From Microbacterium helvum (GTDB lineage Bacteria; Actinomycetota; Actinomycetes; Actinomycetales; Microbacteriaceae): a stretch of DNA of 64,000 nucleotides. Below the pieces are notes generated by a model. The model did not search any database. It had not been told where the DNA came from and saw nothing but the letters and a program-made list of their open reading frames with translations. Within the stretch, counting starts at the first letter, position 1. Each line of letters opens with the position of its first letter. Below, piece after piece: positions 30,606-39,145 of this stretch. The stretch is from NCBI RefSeq assembly GCF_014779795.1, contig NZ_JACXZS010000005.1, positions 248,001 to 312,000 on the forward strand, written 5' to 3'. The translations under genes were made by a program, and so were the position numbers.

Positions 30606-31351
30606 TGGCGTCGGCAGAACCGGCGATCGAGGTCGCGGGACTTGGGGTGCGCTTCCGGCGCAACCGCCGGGGGCGACGCAGCATCAAGGATCTGTTCGCC
30701 GACTCGTCGCGCCGCTCCAAGCCCGGCGAGTTCTGGGCGCTGCGCGACGTCAGCTTCGACGTCATGCCAGGGGAGTCCATCGGCGTGGTCGGGCGCAACG
30801 GTCAGGGCAAGTCGACGCTTCTCAAGCTCGTCGCCGGTGTGCTCCTGGCCGACGAGGGCCGTGTGTCGGTCAACGGCGGCGTCGCCCCGCTCATCGAGAT
30901 CACGGGTGGATTCGTCGGCGATCTCACGGTGCGCGAGAACGTGCGTCTGATCGCCGGCCTGCATGGGATGGCCAAGGCCGAGGTCGCCCGGCGCTTCGAC
31001 GGGATCATCGACTTCGCCGAGATCGCCGAAGCGATCGAGACGCCGTACAAGCACCTCAGCAGCGGCATGAAGGTGCGCTTGGCGTTCTCGGTCGTGTCGC
31101 AGCTCGACGAGCCCATCCTCCTCGTCGACGAGGTGCTCGCAGTGGGCGACAAGGCATTCCGCGAGAAGTGCTACAACCGCATCGAGGAGCTGCAGGCCGA
31201 AGGGCGCACGCTGTTCTTCGTGTCGCACAACGAGCGCGACCTGCGTCGCTTCTGCACCCGCGGGCTGTACCTCGACAAGCACCGCCTCGCGATGGACGCG
31301 CCGATCGACGAGGTGCTCGACCGCTACGACGCCGACTATCCGGTGGCCTGA
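30605..31351 (+). CDS. Second ABC exporter ATPase, short type
   Basis: 248 residues. Walker A GRNGQGKST, signature HLSSGMKVRL, Walker B ILLVDEVLAVGDKAF, H-loop FFVSHN. Unlike the ATPase at 26389 it ends right after the nucleotide-binding domain, so it lacks the glycan-end sensor. The family is that of Wzt/TagH/RfbB proteins. ATG overlaps the permease stop (TGATG). Its substrate is probably recognised by the permease alone or with the lipid carrier. Confidence 0.88.
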   Translation: MASAEPAIEVAGLGVRFRRNRRGRRSIKDLFADSSRRSKPGEFWALRDVSFDVMPGESIGVVGRNGQGKSTLLKLVAGVLLADEGRVSVNGGVAPLIEITGGFVGDLTVRENVRLIAGLHGMAKAEVARRFDGIIDFAEIAEAIETPYKHLSSGMKVRLAFSVVSQLDEPILLVDEVLAVGDKAFREKCYNRIEELQAEGRTLFFVSHNERDLRRFCTRGLYLDKHRLAMDAPIDEVLDRYDADYPVA

Positions 31352-31354
31352 CGC

Positions 31355-32362
31355 CTAGCTGTAGCCGCCGCGACGCGGGTGGAACACCCTGCTCATCGCC
31401 CGGCGAAGACTGGGGAACACCGAGTAGTGGTGTGCGTACTGAGCGATCATGGCCTCGAGGTGCTTCGTCTGCTCCTCGATCCGTTCGGTCACATGAGCTT
31501 CGACCTCCCGGGCGCGCAACCACGCCTCGTGCCGCGATTGCGCATAGAGCTCATCGGCGTAGCGTGCGATGTAGAGCAGTCCTCCGATGCCGTTGCGCTC
31601 GATGTACTCGCGGAGCGCGCGATCCCGGAGTTCGCGATCCGTCTGCCGGTGCAGGTCGAGATCTCCGATGACGCTGTTGGCGAGCGCTCCCTCGCTCTGC
31701 GGGCGCTGACGCCAGTAGGCCAGCGTCTCGCCGTCCAGATAGCCGATCTGACCGTCGACCGCCAGGCGCAGCATGAGATCCCAGTCGCCGAGCACCGAGA
31801 GGGTGGCGTCGAACCCTCCGGCGGACTCGATCGCGGATCGGCGGAAGAGGTACCCGATCGGCGGAACGTGGGCGGCGTGGACGAGATCGAACAGTGAGAC
31901 GCGGGCGAACGGCGGGCGGATCGGCGTCTGCGACAGGATGATGACGCCGTCCTGATCGACGCGCTCCTGGATGATGTCTGTCTTCACCGCCACAGCGACG
32001 TGTTCGGGGTGGGTGTCCAGCCAGGAGACGGTGCGGGTCAGGAAGTCCGGTGCCCACGTGTCGTCGTCATCATGGATGGCGACGTACTCGGTGTCCGCGT
32101 CGGCGATGCCCAGTCCGATGATGGCGTCGCGTCCGATGGGGTGGTCCGAGTCAACGATGAGGCATTCGTGCGGGAAACGATCGGCGCGCGCCTTGACCAC
32201 ATCGTCCAGGGTGGCGCGGTCGCCGCGATGATTGATGATCACCATCTGCCACTCCTGATACGACTGCTCCACGATATCGTCCAGTGCGCGAGCGAGAAGC
32301 TGCGGACGGTCGTGGGTTCGTACGACGATGCGAACGCGTGGCGCTGAAGGGGGCGTTTCCAA
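31355..32362 (-). CDS. GT2 glycosyltransferase
   Basis: 335 residues. RVRIVVRTHDRPQLLARAL is the GT-A start, CLIVDSDHPIGRDAIIGLG and YVAIHDDDDTWAPDFL the DxD region, and LGDWDLMLRLAVDG the acceptor-side motif. Residues about 270-330 (REVEAHVTERIEEQTKHLEAM) are a likely coiled coil, unusual for a small GT2 and possibly used for partnering. The TTG at 32362 is preferred because AGAGGAAG lies at proper distance; the ATG at 32392 would put that SD inside the gene. It ends three bases from the convergent ABC ATPase stop. Confidence 0.78.
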   Translation of the reverse strand: METPPSAPRVRIVVRTHDRPQLLARALDDIVEQSYQEWQMVIINHRGDRATLDDVVKARADRFPHECLIVDSDHPIGRDAIIGLGIADADTEYVAIHDDDDTWAPDFLTRTVSWLDTHPEHVAVAVKTDIIQERVDQDGVIILSQTPIRPPFARVSLFDLVHAAHVPPIGYLFRRSAIESAGGFDATLSVLGDWDLMLRLAVDGQIGYLDGETLAYWRQRPQSEGALANSVIGDLDLHRQTDRELRDRALREYIERNGIGGLLYIARYADELYAQSRHEAWLRAREVEAHVTERIEEQTKHLEAMIAQYAHHYSVFPSLRRAMSRVFHPRRGGYS

Positions 32363-32374
32363 GCTTCTTCCTCT
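32360..32374 (-). promoter_or_regulatory. SD deciding a TTG start
   Basis: Minus-strand AGGA at 32372-32369, six bases, TTG at 32362-32360. It is the third TTG with an SD in the polysaccharide island. Confidence 0.45.
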
Positions 32375-32566
32375 CGTGCGATGTCGTTGCACGGATGCAG
32401 CGTGTCAAACCCTGCGACGGCACGTGGTTCCATCCTCGTCGATGAACCCGCGATCCCGCGTGCAGGAGATCGCGACGCCTGCCAGGCGGACCTGGCGCCA
32501 TCCGGAAGGACCGCTGCCTCGAGCTGCAGGTTTCCCGTCGGATCCGATGGAATGCGCCGCTCCGAT

Positions 32567-32580
32567 TACACTACATAACA
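32567..32580 (+). promoter_or_regulatory. Near-leaderless promoter of the wlb-like operon
   Basis: TACACT at 32567-32572, eight bases, GTG at 32581. No SD upstream. Confidence 0.4.
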
Positions 32581-33204
32581 GTGTTCTCATCGTCAGCTTC
32601 CGCTCCTCCGCCGCCTCGTATCGCCGATACCGCCGACGTGGCATCGGATGCAGTGATCGGCAGCGGCAGCTCCGTGTGGCACCTCGCGCAGATCCGTGAG
32701 GGGGCACATCTCGGCAGCGGCTGCGTCGTCGGCCGCGGCGCCTACGTGGGTGCAGGCGTCGTCATCGGGGACAACTGCAAGATCCAGAACTATGCACTCG
32801 TGTACGAGCCCGCGTCGCTCGCTGACGGGGTGTTCATCGGCCCGGCGGTGGTTCTGACGAACGACACGTATCCCCGCGCGGTGAATCCGGACGGCTCGCT
32901 GAAGAGTGCGCACGACTGGGAACCGGTCGGCGTGACGATCAAGCAGGGCGCATCGATCGGCGCACGCGCGACATGCGTGGCACCGGTCACCGTCGGAGCA
33001 TGGGCCACGGTAGCCGCCGGCGCGGTGGTCGTGAAGGACGTGCCGGACCATGCTCTCGTCGTCGGCGTGCCCGCACGGCGCGTCGGCTGGGTGGGGCACG
33101 CGGGTGTTCCCCTCGTCGAAGCCGGCGATCGTCGCTGGCGCTGCCCGATGACCGACCGGGTGTACATCGAGGCCGACGGGCAACTTACAGAGGAGCAACA
33201 GTGA
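32581..33204 (+). CDS. Left-handed beta-helix N-acetyltransferase (WlbB/WbpD-like)
   Basis: 207 residues built of hexapeptide repeats (VIGSGS, IREGAH, VVGRGA, VVIGDN, SIGARA, VTVGAW). CKIQNYALVYEPASLADGVFIG and VVLTNDTYPRA are near-diagnostic for WlbB/WbpD, which acetylates the 3-amino group of UDP-GlcNAc3N-uronate. VVVKDVPDHALVVGVPARRVG closes the helix. Together with the next two genes it predicts a 2,3-diacetamido sugar. The C-terminal 35 residues (AGDRRWRCPMTD) add a Cys that may bind metal. No UDP-GlcNAc 6-dehydrogenase lies in the window, so the uronate step would be encoded elsewhere or skipped. Confidence 0.82.
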   Translation: MFSSSASAPPPPRIADTADVASDAVIGSGSSVWHLAQIREGAHLGSGCVVGRGAYVGAGVVIGDNCKIQNYALVYEPASLADGVFIGPAVVLTNDTYPRAVNPDGSLKSAHDWEPVGVTIKQGASIGARATCVAPVTVGAWATVAAGAVVVKDVPDHALVVGVPARRVGWVGHAGVPLVEAGDRRWRCPMTDRVYIEADGQLTEEQQ

Positions 33205-34298
33205 CCGAGTTCATCCCCGCGGCGAAACCGCTCATCGGCGAAGAGGAGCGAGACGCCGTCGATCGGGTCCTGAGGAGCGGCATGGTCGCACAGGGGCCCG
33301 AGGTCGCGGCATTCGAGCAGGAGTTCTCTGCACACTTCGTGGACGGCCGCCCGGTCGTCGCCGTCAACTCGGGCACCTCGGGGCTGCATCTCGGCCTGCT
33401 GGCTGCGGGCGTCGGCGTCGGCGACGAGGTCATCGTGCCGTCCTTCACGTTCGCGGCCACCGCGAACTCGGTGGCCCTCACCGGGGCGACGCCGGTCTTC
33501 GCCGACATCGACCCCGTCACGTTCACGCTCGATCCGGCCGCTGTGTCGGCCGCGATCACCGAGCGCACCAAGGGCATCATGCCGGTGCACCTGTACGGAC
33601 ACCCTGCCCGGATGCACGCGCTCGCCGAGATCGCGGACGATCGCGGACTGGCGCTCTTCGAGGATGCGGCGCAGGCGCACGGCGCGGCCATCGACGGGCG
33701 GCCGGTCGGCACGTTCGGCGCCTTCGGGATGTTCTCGCTGTACCCGACGAAGAACATGACCAGCGGCGAAGGCGGGATGATCTCCGCTGCGGACGACGTG
33801 ATCGCGCGCAACGCGCGTCTGCTGCGAAATCAGGGGATGGAACGTCAGTACGAGAACGAGGTGATCGGCTTCAACGCGCGCATGACCGACATCCACGCAG
33901 CGATCGGCCGCGTTCAACTGACGAAGGTCGACGCCTGGACCGAGGCCCGTCGCCGCAACGCGGCATTCCTCGACGCGCATCTCACGGGAGTCGTGACCCC
34001 TGTCGTCGACGAAGGCGCGCGGCACGTCTACCACCAGTACACCATCCGGGTGCCCGAGGACCGCGACGGCTTCGTGCGTGCACTGAAGGACGAGCACAGC
34101 ATCGGCAGCGGCGTGTACTACCCCATTCCGAATCACCGCCTGCCGTCGCTGGCGCGGTTCGCGCCGGGCCTGGACCTGCCCGTCACCGAGAGCGCCGCAC
34201 GCGAGGTCGTCTCGCTGCCCGTCCACCCCTCGCTGTCGGAGGGCGACCTCGAGCGCATCGCCGTCGCGGTGAACGCTCTCGCAGGGGCGGGCTCCTGA
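33201..34298 (+). CDS. DegT/DnrJ/EryC1 aminotransferase (WlbC/WbpE-like)
   Basis: 365-residue PLP-dependent sugar aminotransferase that would convert a UDP-3-keto sugar to the 3-amino sugar with glutamate. NSGTSGLHLGLLAAGV binds PLP phosphate, LFEDAAQAHGA the ring, and YPTKNMTSGEGG carries the Schiff-base K184. GTG 33201 overlaps the acetyltransferase stop by four bases and has AGAGGAG as SD. The substrate assignment comes from its neighbours: acetyltransferase before, dehydrogenase after. Confidence 0.88.
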   Translation: MTEFIPAAKPLIGEEERDAVDRVLRSGMVAQGPEVAAFEQEFSAHFVDGRPVVAVNSGTSGLHLGLLAAGVGVGDEVIVPSFTFAATANSVALTGATPVFADIDPVTFTLDPAAVSAAITERTKGIMPVHLYGHPARMHALAEIADDRGLALFEDAAQAHGAAIDGRPVGTFGAFGMFSLYPTKNMTSGEGGMISAADDVIARNARLLRNQGMERQYENEVIGFNARMTDIHAAIGRVQLTKVDAWTEARRRNAAFLDAHLTGVVTPVVDEGARHVYHQYTIRVPEDRDGFVRALKDEHSIGSGVYYPIPNHRLPSLARFAPGLDLPVTESAAREVVSLPVHPSLSEGDLERIAVAVNALAGAGS

Positions 34299-35302
34299 TG
34301 GCCGCGCTGCGGGCGGGTCTGCTCGGTCTCGGGATGATGGGGCGTCACCACGCGCGCATCCTGCGGGACGTCGACGGCGTCGACCTTGTCGCCGTCGCCG
34401 ACCCGGGCGGCGACCCTCATCGCGTCGCCACTGGTCTGGAGGTCCTTCCCGACGTTGCGTCGCTGATCGATGCCGGCATCGATCTGGCCGTCGTCGCCAT
34501 TCCGACGCGCTTCCACGCCGATGCCGCGTTCGCGCTGGCCGACGCAGGTGTGCACACGCTCGTCGAGAAGCCGATCGCCGACGACGCCGAGACCGGACAC
34601 CGTCTGGCCGCGGCGTTCGAGGCGCGCGGCCTGGTGGGAGCGGTCGGCCACGTGGAGCGATTCAACCCCGCGCTCCAGCAGCTGCGCTCGCGGTTGGCCC
34701 ACGGCGACGCCGGTGACGTGTACCAGATCGCCACGCGTCGTCAGAGCAGCTTTCCGGGCCGCATCGGCGACGTCGGAGTCGCGAAGGACCTGGCGACGCA
34801 TGACATCGACCTGACGGCGTGGGTCGCGCAGGCGACGTATGCCTCCGTATCGGCGCAGACAGCGCACAAGAGCGGCCGCGCTTTCGAAGACATGATCTCG
34901 ATCACGGGCCGCCTGCGCAACGGGATCATCGCGAACCACATCATCAACTGGCTGAGTCCGATGAAGGAGCGCGTCACCGTCGTGACCGGCGAACGCGGCA
35001 CGTTCATCGCCGACACCGCGACGGGCGATCTGACGTTCTTCGCGAACGGCACCGTTCCCCTGGAGTGGGAGACGGTGTCGTCGTTCCGGGGGGTCTCGGA
35101 GGGCGACGTCACGAGGTTCGCGTTCGCGAAGAAGGAACCGCTGCGCGCCGAGTTGGAAGCGTTCCGGGACGCGGTGCGAGGCGACGTCACCGAGCTGTCG
35201 TCGATGGCTGCCGCCGCGCACACCCTCGAAGTCGTGGAGTCGGCGCTCCAGTCGGCCGTGTCCGGCGGGGAGCTGCTCGCTACCGGTCGCGCGACGGACT
35301 GA
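34298..35302 (+). CDS. Gfo/Idh/MocA sugar-nucleotide dehydrogenase (WlbA/WbpB-like)
   Basis: 334-residue oxidoreductase. GLLGLGMMGRHHARIL is the Rossmann loop and HTLVEKPIADDAETG contains the EKP active-site Lys; GHVERFNPALQQL follows. In the wlb/wbp pathway this enzyme oxidises C3 of UDP-GlcNAc-uronate to give the ketone used by the aminotransferase. One-base overlap with the previous gene (TGATG). The last 23 bases overlap the convergent GT2 gene, so the two transcripts collide at their ends. Confidence 0.88.
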   Translation: MAALRAGLLGLGMMGRHHARILRDVDGVDLVAVADPGGDPHRVATGLEVLPDVASLIDAGIDLAVVAIPTRFHADAAFALADAGVHTLVEKPIADDAETGHRLAAAFEARGLVGAVGHVERFNPALQQLRSRLAHGDAGDVYQIATRRQSSFPGRIGDVGVAKDLATHDIDLTAWVAQATYASVSAQTAHKSGRAFEDMISITGRLRNGIIANHIINWLSPMKERVTVVTGERGTFIADTATGDLTFFANGTVPLEWETVSSFRGVSEGDVTRFAFAKKEPLRAELEAFRDAVRGDVTELSSMAAAAHTLEVVESALQSAVSGGELLATGRATD

Positions 35303-36272
35303 CCTCGCGGCCTGCCCCTTCGAAAGGCGAGTACGTCGGTGTCGACGGTGTCGCCTGAATGTCGAGCTGCAGCGCGCTGATGAGCATCTGCGTCCCGATC
35401 ATCAGCGGGAGCGCGGCCAGCATGACGGTCGCAGCGGTGGCGATGACCGAGGCGGCGATCTGGAAGATCATCCAGATGCTGACCCCGATCCCGAAGATGA
35501 ACAGGAACAGGCCCAGGAACAGCAGCAGCGCGATCGGCGAGAACGACCACAGCACGTAGCGGTACCAGATGCGGGACCAGAACCCGACCGTCAACCGGTT
35601 GATGAGCTCGGGAATCACCTTGCGCAGCTTGATGCTGGAGACCTCGTCGCCGTAGACAGCGGGGATCGGAACGTCGACCGCGGGTACCTGCAGGATGTTG
35701 AGATGCGTCAGCAGGTCGTTCTCGAAGCTGTAGCGCTTCGCGATGCGGTCGAGAGGGAGACGGCGCACGACCTCGGTGCGAACGGCCGTGTATCCGTTCT
35801 GCGGATCGAACAGGTTCCAGTAGCCCGACGTGAGCTTGGTCATGAACGACAGCACGATGTTCCCGAACACGCGATGGCGGGGCATGCCGTCGAAGGACTC
35901 GGGGGAGTAGAACCGGTTGGCCTTGGCGAACCCGTATCCCTCGTCGGTCACCTTGTCGAGCAGATTGGGAAGGTAATCGGGATCCATCTGGGCGTCGCCG
36001 GCCATGATCACGTTGACGTCGCTGCCCAGCTCGAGCGCTGTGCGGTGGCCGGTGATGATCGCGCCGCCGACGCCCTGGTTCACCTCGTGTCGGATGACGG
36101 TGACCCGCGGGTCGCCGATCTTCTTGGCCGCCCCGCTCGTGTCGTCCGGGCTGCAGTCGTCGACGATGACGATGTCATCGACGAACTCCGGCATCGTCTC
36201 GATGACGCGCCCGATCATGCGTTCCTCACGGAAAGCGGGGACGACGGCCGCGATGCGCGCACCCTTGTACAT
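35280..36272 (-). CDS. Polyprenyl-phosphate glycosyltransferase (GT2, GtrB/DPM-like)
   Basis: 330 residues. GT-A domain: IAAVVPAFREERMIGRV, IVIVDDCSPDDTSGAAK, VIMAGDAQMDPDYLPNLL (DxD) and KANRFYSPESFDGMPRHR. Two C-terminal membrane helices (about 240-262 and 270-300) are typical of enzymes that load a sugar onto undecaprenyl or decaprenyl phosphate. The GtrA-like flippase gene ends on the first base of its ATG, so the pair probably makes and flips a lipid-phosphate sugar for outer-face side-chain addition. Residues about 305-330 are a polar tail. Confidence 0.88.
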   Translation of the reverse strand: MYKGARIAAVVPAFREERMIGRVIETMPEFVDDIVIVDDCSPDDTSGAAKKIGDPRVTVIRHEVNQGVGGAIITGHRTALELGSDVNVIMAGDAQMDPDYLPNLLDKVTDEGYGFAKANRFYSPESFDGMPRHRVFGNIVLSFMTKLTSGYWNLFDPQNGYTAVRTEVVRRLPLDRIAKRYSFENDLLTHLNILQVPAVDVPIPAVYGDEVSSIKLRKVIPELINRLTVGFWSRIWYRYVLWSFSPIALLLFLGLFLFIFGIGVSIWMIFQIAASVIATAATVMLAALPLMIGTQMLISALQLDIQATPSTPTYSPFEGAGREVSPSRDR

Positions 36273-36694
36273 CAGTCATTCACCTTCCGGCTGTCGAACA
36301 CCCAGTAACGATATGCGAAGTAGTTCCAGATGGTCGTCGCCACCACCGCGGCGACCTTGCCCACGATCCACGGCAGGCCCAGTGCATCGCCGGCCCACAC
36401 GATCGCTGTCGTGGCGACCGTGTTCACCGCCACGAGGATCGCGTATCTGAGCACGCTCGGGGCGATGCCGTCTGCCGCGCGGAAGGCGACGGTCCGCTGC
36501 AGCGTGTACGTGACCGCGAAGCTGAGCAGGAACGCGACGGGGGTGGCGATCGCCAGAGCGACATGCAGCACATCGTGCAGCAGCCAGAGGACGCCGACAT
36601 CGAAGAGGAAGCTGAAGCCGCCGACCACGAGGTACCTCACGGCACTCGAGGACCACACGCGGGCGATCAGCGACGTATGGGGAGCCGCAGGCAT
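36272..36694 (-). CDS. GtrA family membrane protein
   Basis: 140 residues, four membrane helices. RYLVVGGFSFLFDVGVLWLL, AFLLSFAVTYTLQRTVAF and KVAAVVATTIWNYFAYRYWVF match GtrA, thought to flip polyprenyl-phosphate-linked sugars. It overlaps the GT2 gene by one base. ATG 36694 is favoured by GACAAT seven bases upstream and by the family start; a longer in-frame ATG (36748) would add a charged, non-conserved stretch. Confidence 0.82.
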   Translation of the reverse strand: MPAAPHTSLIARVWSSSAVRYLVVGGFSFLFDVGVLWLLHDVLHVALAIATPVAFLLSFAVTYTLQRTVAFRAADGIAPSVLRYAILVAVNTVATTAIVWAGDALGLPWIVGKVAAVVATTIWNYFAYRYWVFDSRKVND

Positions 36695-36707
36695 GTCGTC
36701 GATTGTC
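36695..36707 (-). promoter_or_regulatory. Leaderless-type promoter of gtrA-like gene
   Basis: Minus-strand GACAAT (36707-36702), seven bases, ATG at 36694. Confidence 0.4.
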
Positions 36708-36740
36708 CCATGGTCGCGCGCCGCGGCCCGACGATGGCGG

Positions 36741-37736
36741 TCAGTCACGGGCGGCGCCGGTGGTCGCCGCCTCCAGCGGGGGCATCGGCTGCCATGATGC
36801 GTCCTTGGCGATCCTGCGGCCGTCGCGGAGTCCCCGGAAGAGGTTCGACGTCCCGCGCACGGTGCGCTCGACGAACACCAGGCGGATCAGCTCCTTGCCG
36901 AACGTGAGCGTGGTGCCCAGCGCGAACGGGACCGGCCGGTAGACGCCGAGCGAGCGGTAGTACTTCTTGATGTATGCCCGGTTGCGCATGATGTAGTAGC
37001 GGTAGGCGTTGCTCGACGCGTTCATGTGGCGGATGCCCATGTCCCACTGCTTGATCTCGCGCGTGCGGCGCAGCACGAACTCGTCGACGATCACCGACGG
37101 CGTCTTGCGGGATGCGAGCCAGCCGTACATCTGGTCGTCCCAGTAGATGAAGAAGCGCGGGTCGGGAAGGCCGATCTGCTGCACGATGTCGCGGTGGATG
37201 AACATGCCCTCGAAGCATCCCGAGTTCATCGGCTTGTAGCCGGACGCGTCGAACTCGGCCGGGGCGAAGGGGATGGGGATGCCGAGCGGCTCGGCGATCC
37301 GGTACTGCCAGTAGAAGGCGCTGCCGTCGTAGTCGTAGCGTCGGCCCTGGATGCTCTTGAACCGGGGCGCCCACTTGCCCATCTTCGCGAGGCCGTCGGG
37401 AAGCACCTCGACGTCGTCGTCCATCAGCCAGATCCACTCGGAGCCGAGCTCGTAGGCGACGCGCATGCCCTCGCTGAAGCCGCCCGAGCCGCCCGTGTTG
37501 GTCTCCATGCGGCGGTAGGCGATCTCGGCGGGCGCCACCGCTTCGCGGAACGACTCCACGACGTCGGCGGTGTCGTCGGTCGAGGCGTTGTCGATGATGA
37601 CGACACGCCCCGGCTTGGGGTCCATCTCGCCGATGCTCGTCAGCAGGCGCGTGAGAAGGTTCGACCGGTTGTACGTGACGATCGCGATCGTCGCGGCCTG
37701 AGGGTCGAACGACGCGGCGGTCGGAACGTAGGTCAC
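36741..37736 (-). CDS. GT2 glycosyltransferase, GlfT1-like candidate galactofuranosyltransferase
   Basis: 331 residues. TIAIVTYNRSNLLTRLL, VVIIDNASTDDTADVV, NTGGSGGFSEGMRVAYEL, WIWLMDDDVEVLPDGL (DDD donor-metal site) and FIYWDDQMYGWLASRK (WDDQ) follow the layout of galactofuranosyl- and rhamnosyltransferases such as GlfT1 and WbbL. The last part YYIMRNRAYIKKYYRSLG is also typical. With glf in the same island, a Galf donor is plausible but not shown. GTG start with CGGAG eight bases upstream; a TAGGCT at 37790 may drive it separately. Confidence 0.78.
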   Translation of the reverse strand: MTYVPTAASFDPQAATIAIVTYNRSNLLTRLLTSIGEMDPKPGRVVIIDNASTDDTADVVESFREAVAPAEIAYRRMETNTGGSGGFSEGMRVAYELGSEWIWLMDDDVEVLPDGLAKMGKWAPRFKSIQGRRYDYDGSAFYWQYRIAEPLGIPIPFAPAEFDASGYKPMNSGCFEGMFIHRDIVQQIGLPDPRFFIYWDDQMYGWLASRKTPSVIVDEFVLRRTREIKQWDMGIRHMNASSNAYRYYIMRNRAYIKKYYRSLGVYRPVPFALGTTLTFGKELIRLVFVERTVRGTSNLFRGLRDGRRIAKDASWQPMPPLEAATTGAARD

Positions 37737-37789
37737 GGGCTGATCTCCGAAAGGATGGGGCGGGGCGCCGAGACGTCGGGCCGCAGAGA

Positions 37790-37795
37790 AGCCTA
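37790..37795 (-). promoter_or_regulatory. Possible -10 of the GlfT1-like gene
   Basis: Minus-strand TAGGCT overlapping the upstream gene's TAG stop, about 54 bases before GTG 37736. Confidence 0.35.
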
Positions 37796-39145
37796 CCCTG
37801 CGGGACTGTCCCGTCCCTGGGCGTGAGGCAGTCCCTGGCCGTCCGCGGTCGCAGGGCCGCCGGCATCCGCTCCGCTGTCGAGCCGCTCGCGCCACGAGCG
37901 CGACTGACCGGCCCGCACGGCGCAGAGCACGAGCATGAGCCAGCCGAGCCCGGTGAGGGTGAAGCTCTCGAACATCGAGTCGACGAGCAGCGCGACGAGG
38001 ATCAGCGGGGTCCAGGCGTAGACCACCGAGCGCCGTTCGCCCGCCACGAGCCACGAGCGCGCCAGAGCGAGGGCGCCGAGCGCGACGAACAGCACGAGCC
38101 CCACCCAGCCGAGCTGCAGCGCGACGTCGAAGAAGGCGTTGAGGCCGGTCGCGTGCTGTTCGCCGAGCAGCGCGTTGATGGCGTTGAACGGGAACTCGTG
38201 CAGATCCCACGGTCCGAACCAGCCCCAGCCCTGCACAGGGCGGAAGCGGACGATGTCGACCATCTTGTTCCACAGGTCGACGCGCATCGAGAAGTCCGAT
38301 CCGGCGCCGAGCAGCGCGATGATCGGATGCCGGGCGGCGTACCCGACGAATACACCGATGACCACGAGGGCGCCGAGCGACAGCTGCAGCGCGGCGCGGC
38401 GCTCGGGCGACGCGTGCCGGACCAGGGCCAGCGCGCCGACGGCGAGGCCGACGGCGACGGCGAGGACGACGACGGTGGGGGAGTCGGTGAGCACGGCCAG
38501 CGTGCCGCCCAGCACCACGGACGCGACGGAGAGCCCGGGACGCACGGACTGCGTGCGGTACTCGATCAGGAACGTGATGAGCGCGATCACCGCCACGAAG
38601 CCGAGCAGGTTGCGCGTGCCGAAGATGCCCTGGATCGGGCCGAACTCCGCGATGTCGCCCTGGACGTCGAGGAACGTGAACGGGATGTCGAGCAGGATGC
38701 CCGATAGGATCTCGACGATCAGCGAGACCGCGAGCAGAACCCGCAGCACGTCGCCGAGGGCGCGGACGGTCTGCAGGGTGTCGCGGACATGACCGATGAC
38801 GACGGCGAGGAATCCGACGCCCAGCAGCGACACCCAGCTCCAGAACGACTTGCCCGAGTCCGCGCTCCAGAAGAAGCTGGCGAAGGCCCAGCCGACGAAG
38901 ACGATCACACTGGTCGGCACGAGCCGCAGCAGCGAGATCTCGCGGCGGCGCACGATCATGACCGCGACGCCGATGAGGCACAGCGACGCCACGATGGTGA
39001 CGTAGGTGACGTGGCCCGCGATGCGCTCGATGACGAAGGCCGAGAACACCGCGCCGAAGACGGCGAGCGTGTAGGCGCGTGCGAATGCCGCCGAGCCCAG
39101 CAGCGTGCGGAACCAGCCGGCTTCGTCGGGAGGCGCGTCGGTCAC
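37793..39145 (-). CDS. O-antigen ligase/polymerase-like membrane protein (second of a pair)
   Basis: 450 residues, about eleven membrane helices. WAFASFFWSADSGKSFWSW, GIFGTRNLLGFVAVIALI and the large outer loop with MVDIVRFRPVQGWGWFG and GEQHATGLNAFFDVALQLG are the Wzy/WaaL pattern: the RxxxW-type and H-containing motifs lie in the loop. It should polymerise or attach lipid-linked glycans outside the membrane. GTG overlaps the stop of the related gene upstream (GTGA). The C-terminal 35 residues are polar and low complexity. Confidence 0.82.
   Translation of the reverse strand: MTDAPPDEAGWFRTLLGSAAFARAYTLAVFGAVFSAFVIERIAGHVTYVTIVASLCLIGVAVMIVRRREISLLRLVPTSVIVFVGWAFASFFWSADSGKSFWSWVSLLGVGFLAVVIGHVRDTLQTVRALGDVLRVLLAVSLIVEILSGILLDIPFTFLDVQGDIAEFGPIQGIFGTRNLLGFVAVIALITFLIEYRTQSVRPGLSVASVVLGGTLAVLTDSPTVVVLAVAVGLAVGALALVRHASPERRAALQLSLGALVVIGVFVGYAARHPIIALLGAGSDFSMRVDLWNKMVDIVRFRPVQGWGWFGPWDLHEFPFNAINALLGEQHATGLNAFFDVALQLGWVGLVLFVALGALALARSWLVAGERRSVVYAWTPLILVALLVDSMFESFTLTGLGWLMLVLCAVRAGQSRSWRERLDSGADAGGPATADGQGLPHAQGRDSPAG

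Noticed and set aside
32393..32566. Small gene between the divergent GT2 and acetyltransferase genes
   Set aside because: Short frames there lack start signals and family character; the gap fits promoters only.
39142..39145. Single fused ligase protein covering 37793-40611
   Set aside because: A clear TGA/GTG overlap separates two complete membrane proteins with repeated motif order.
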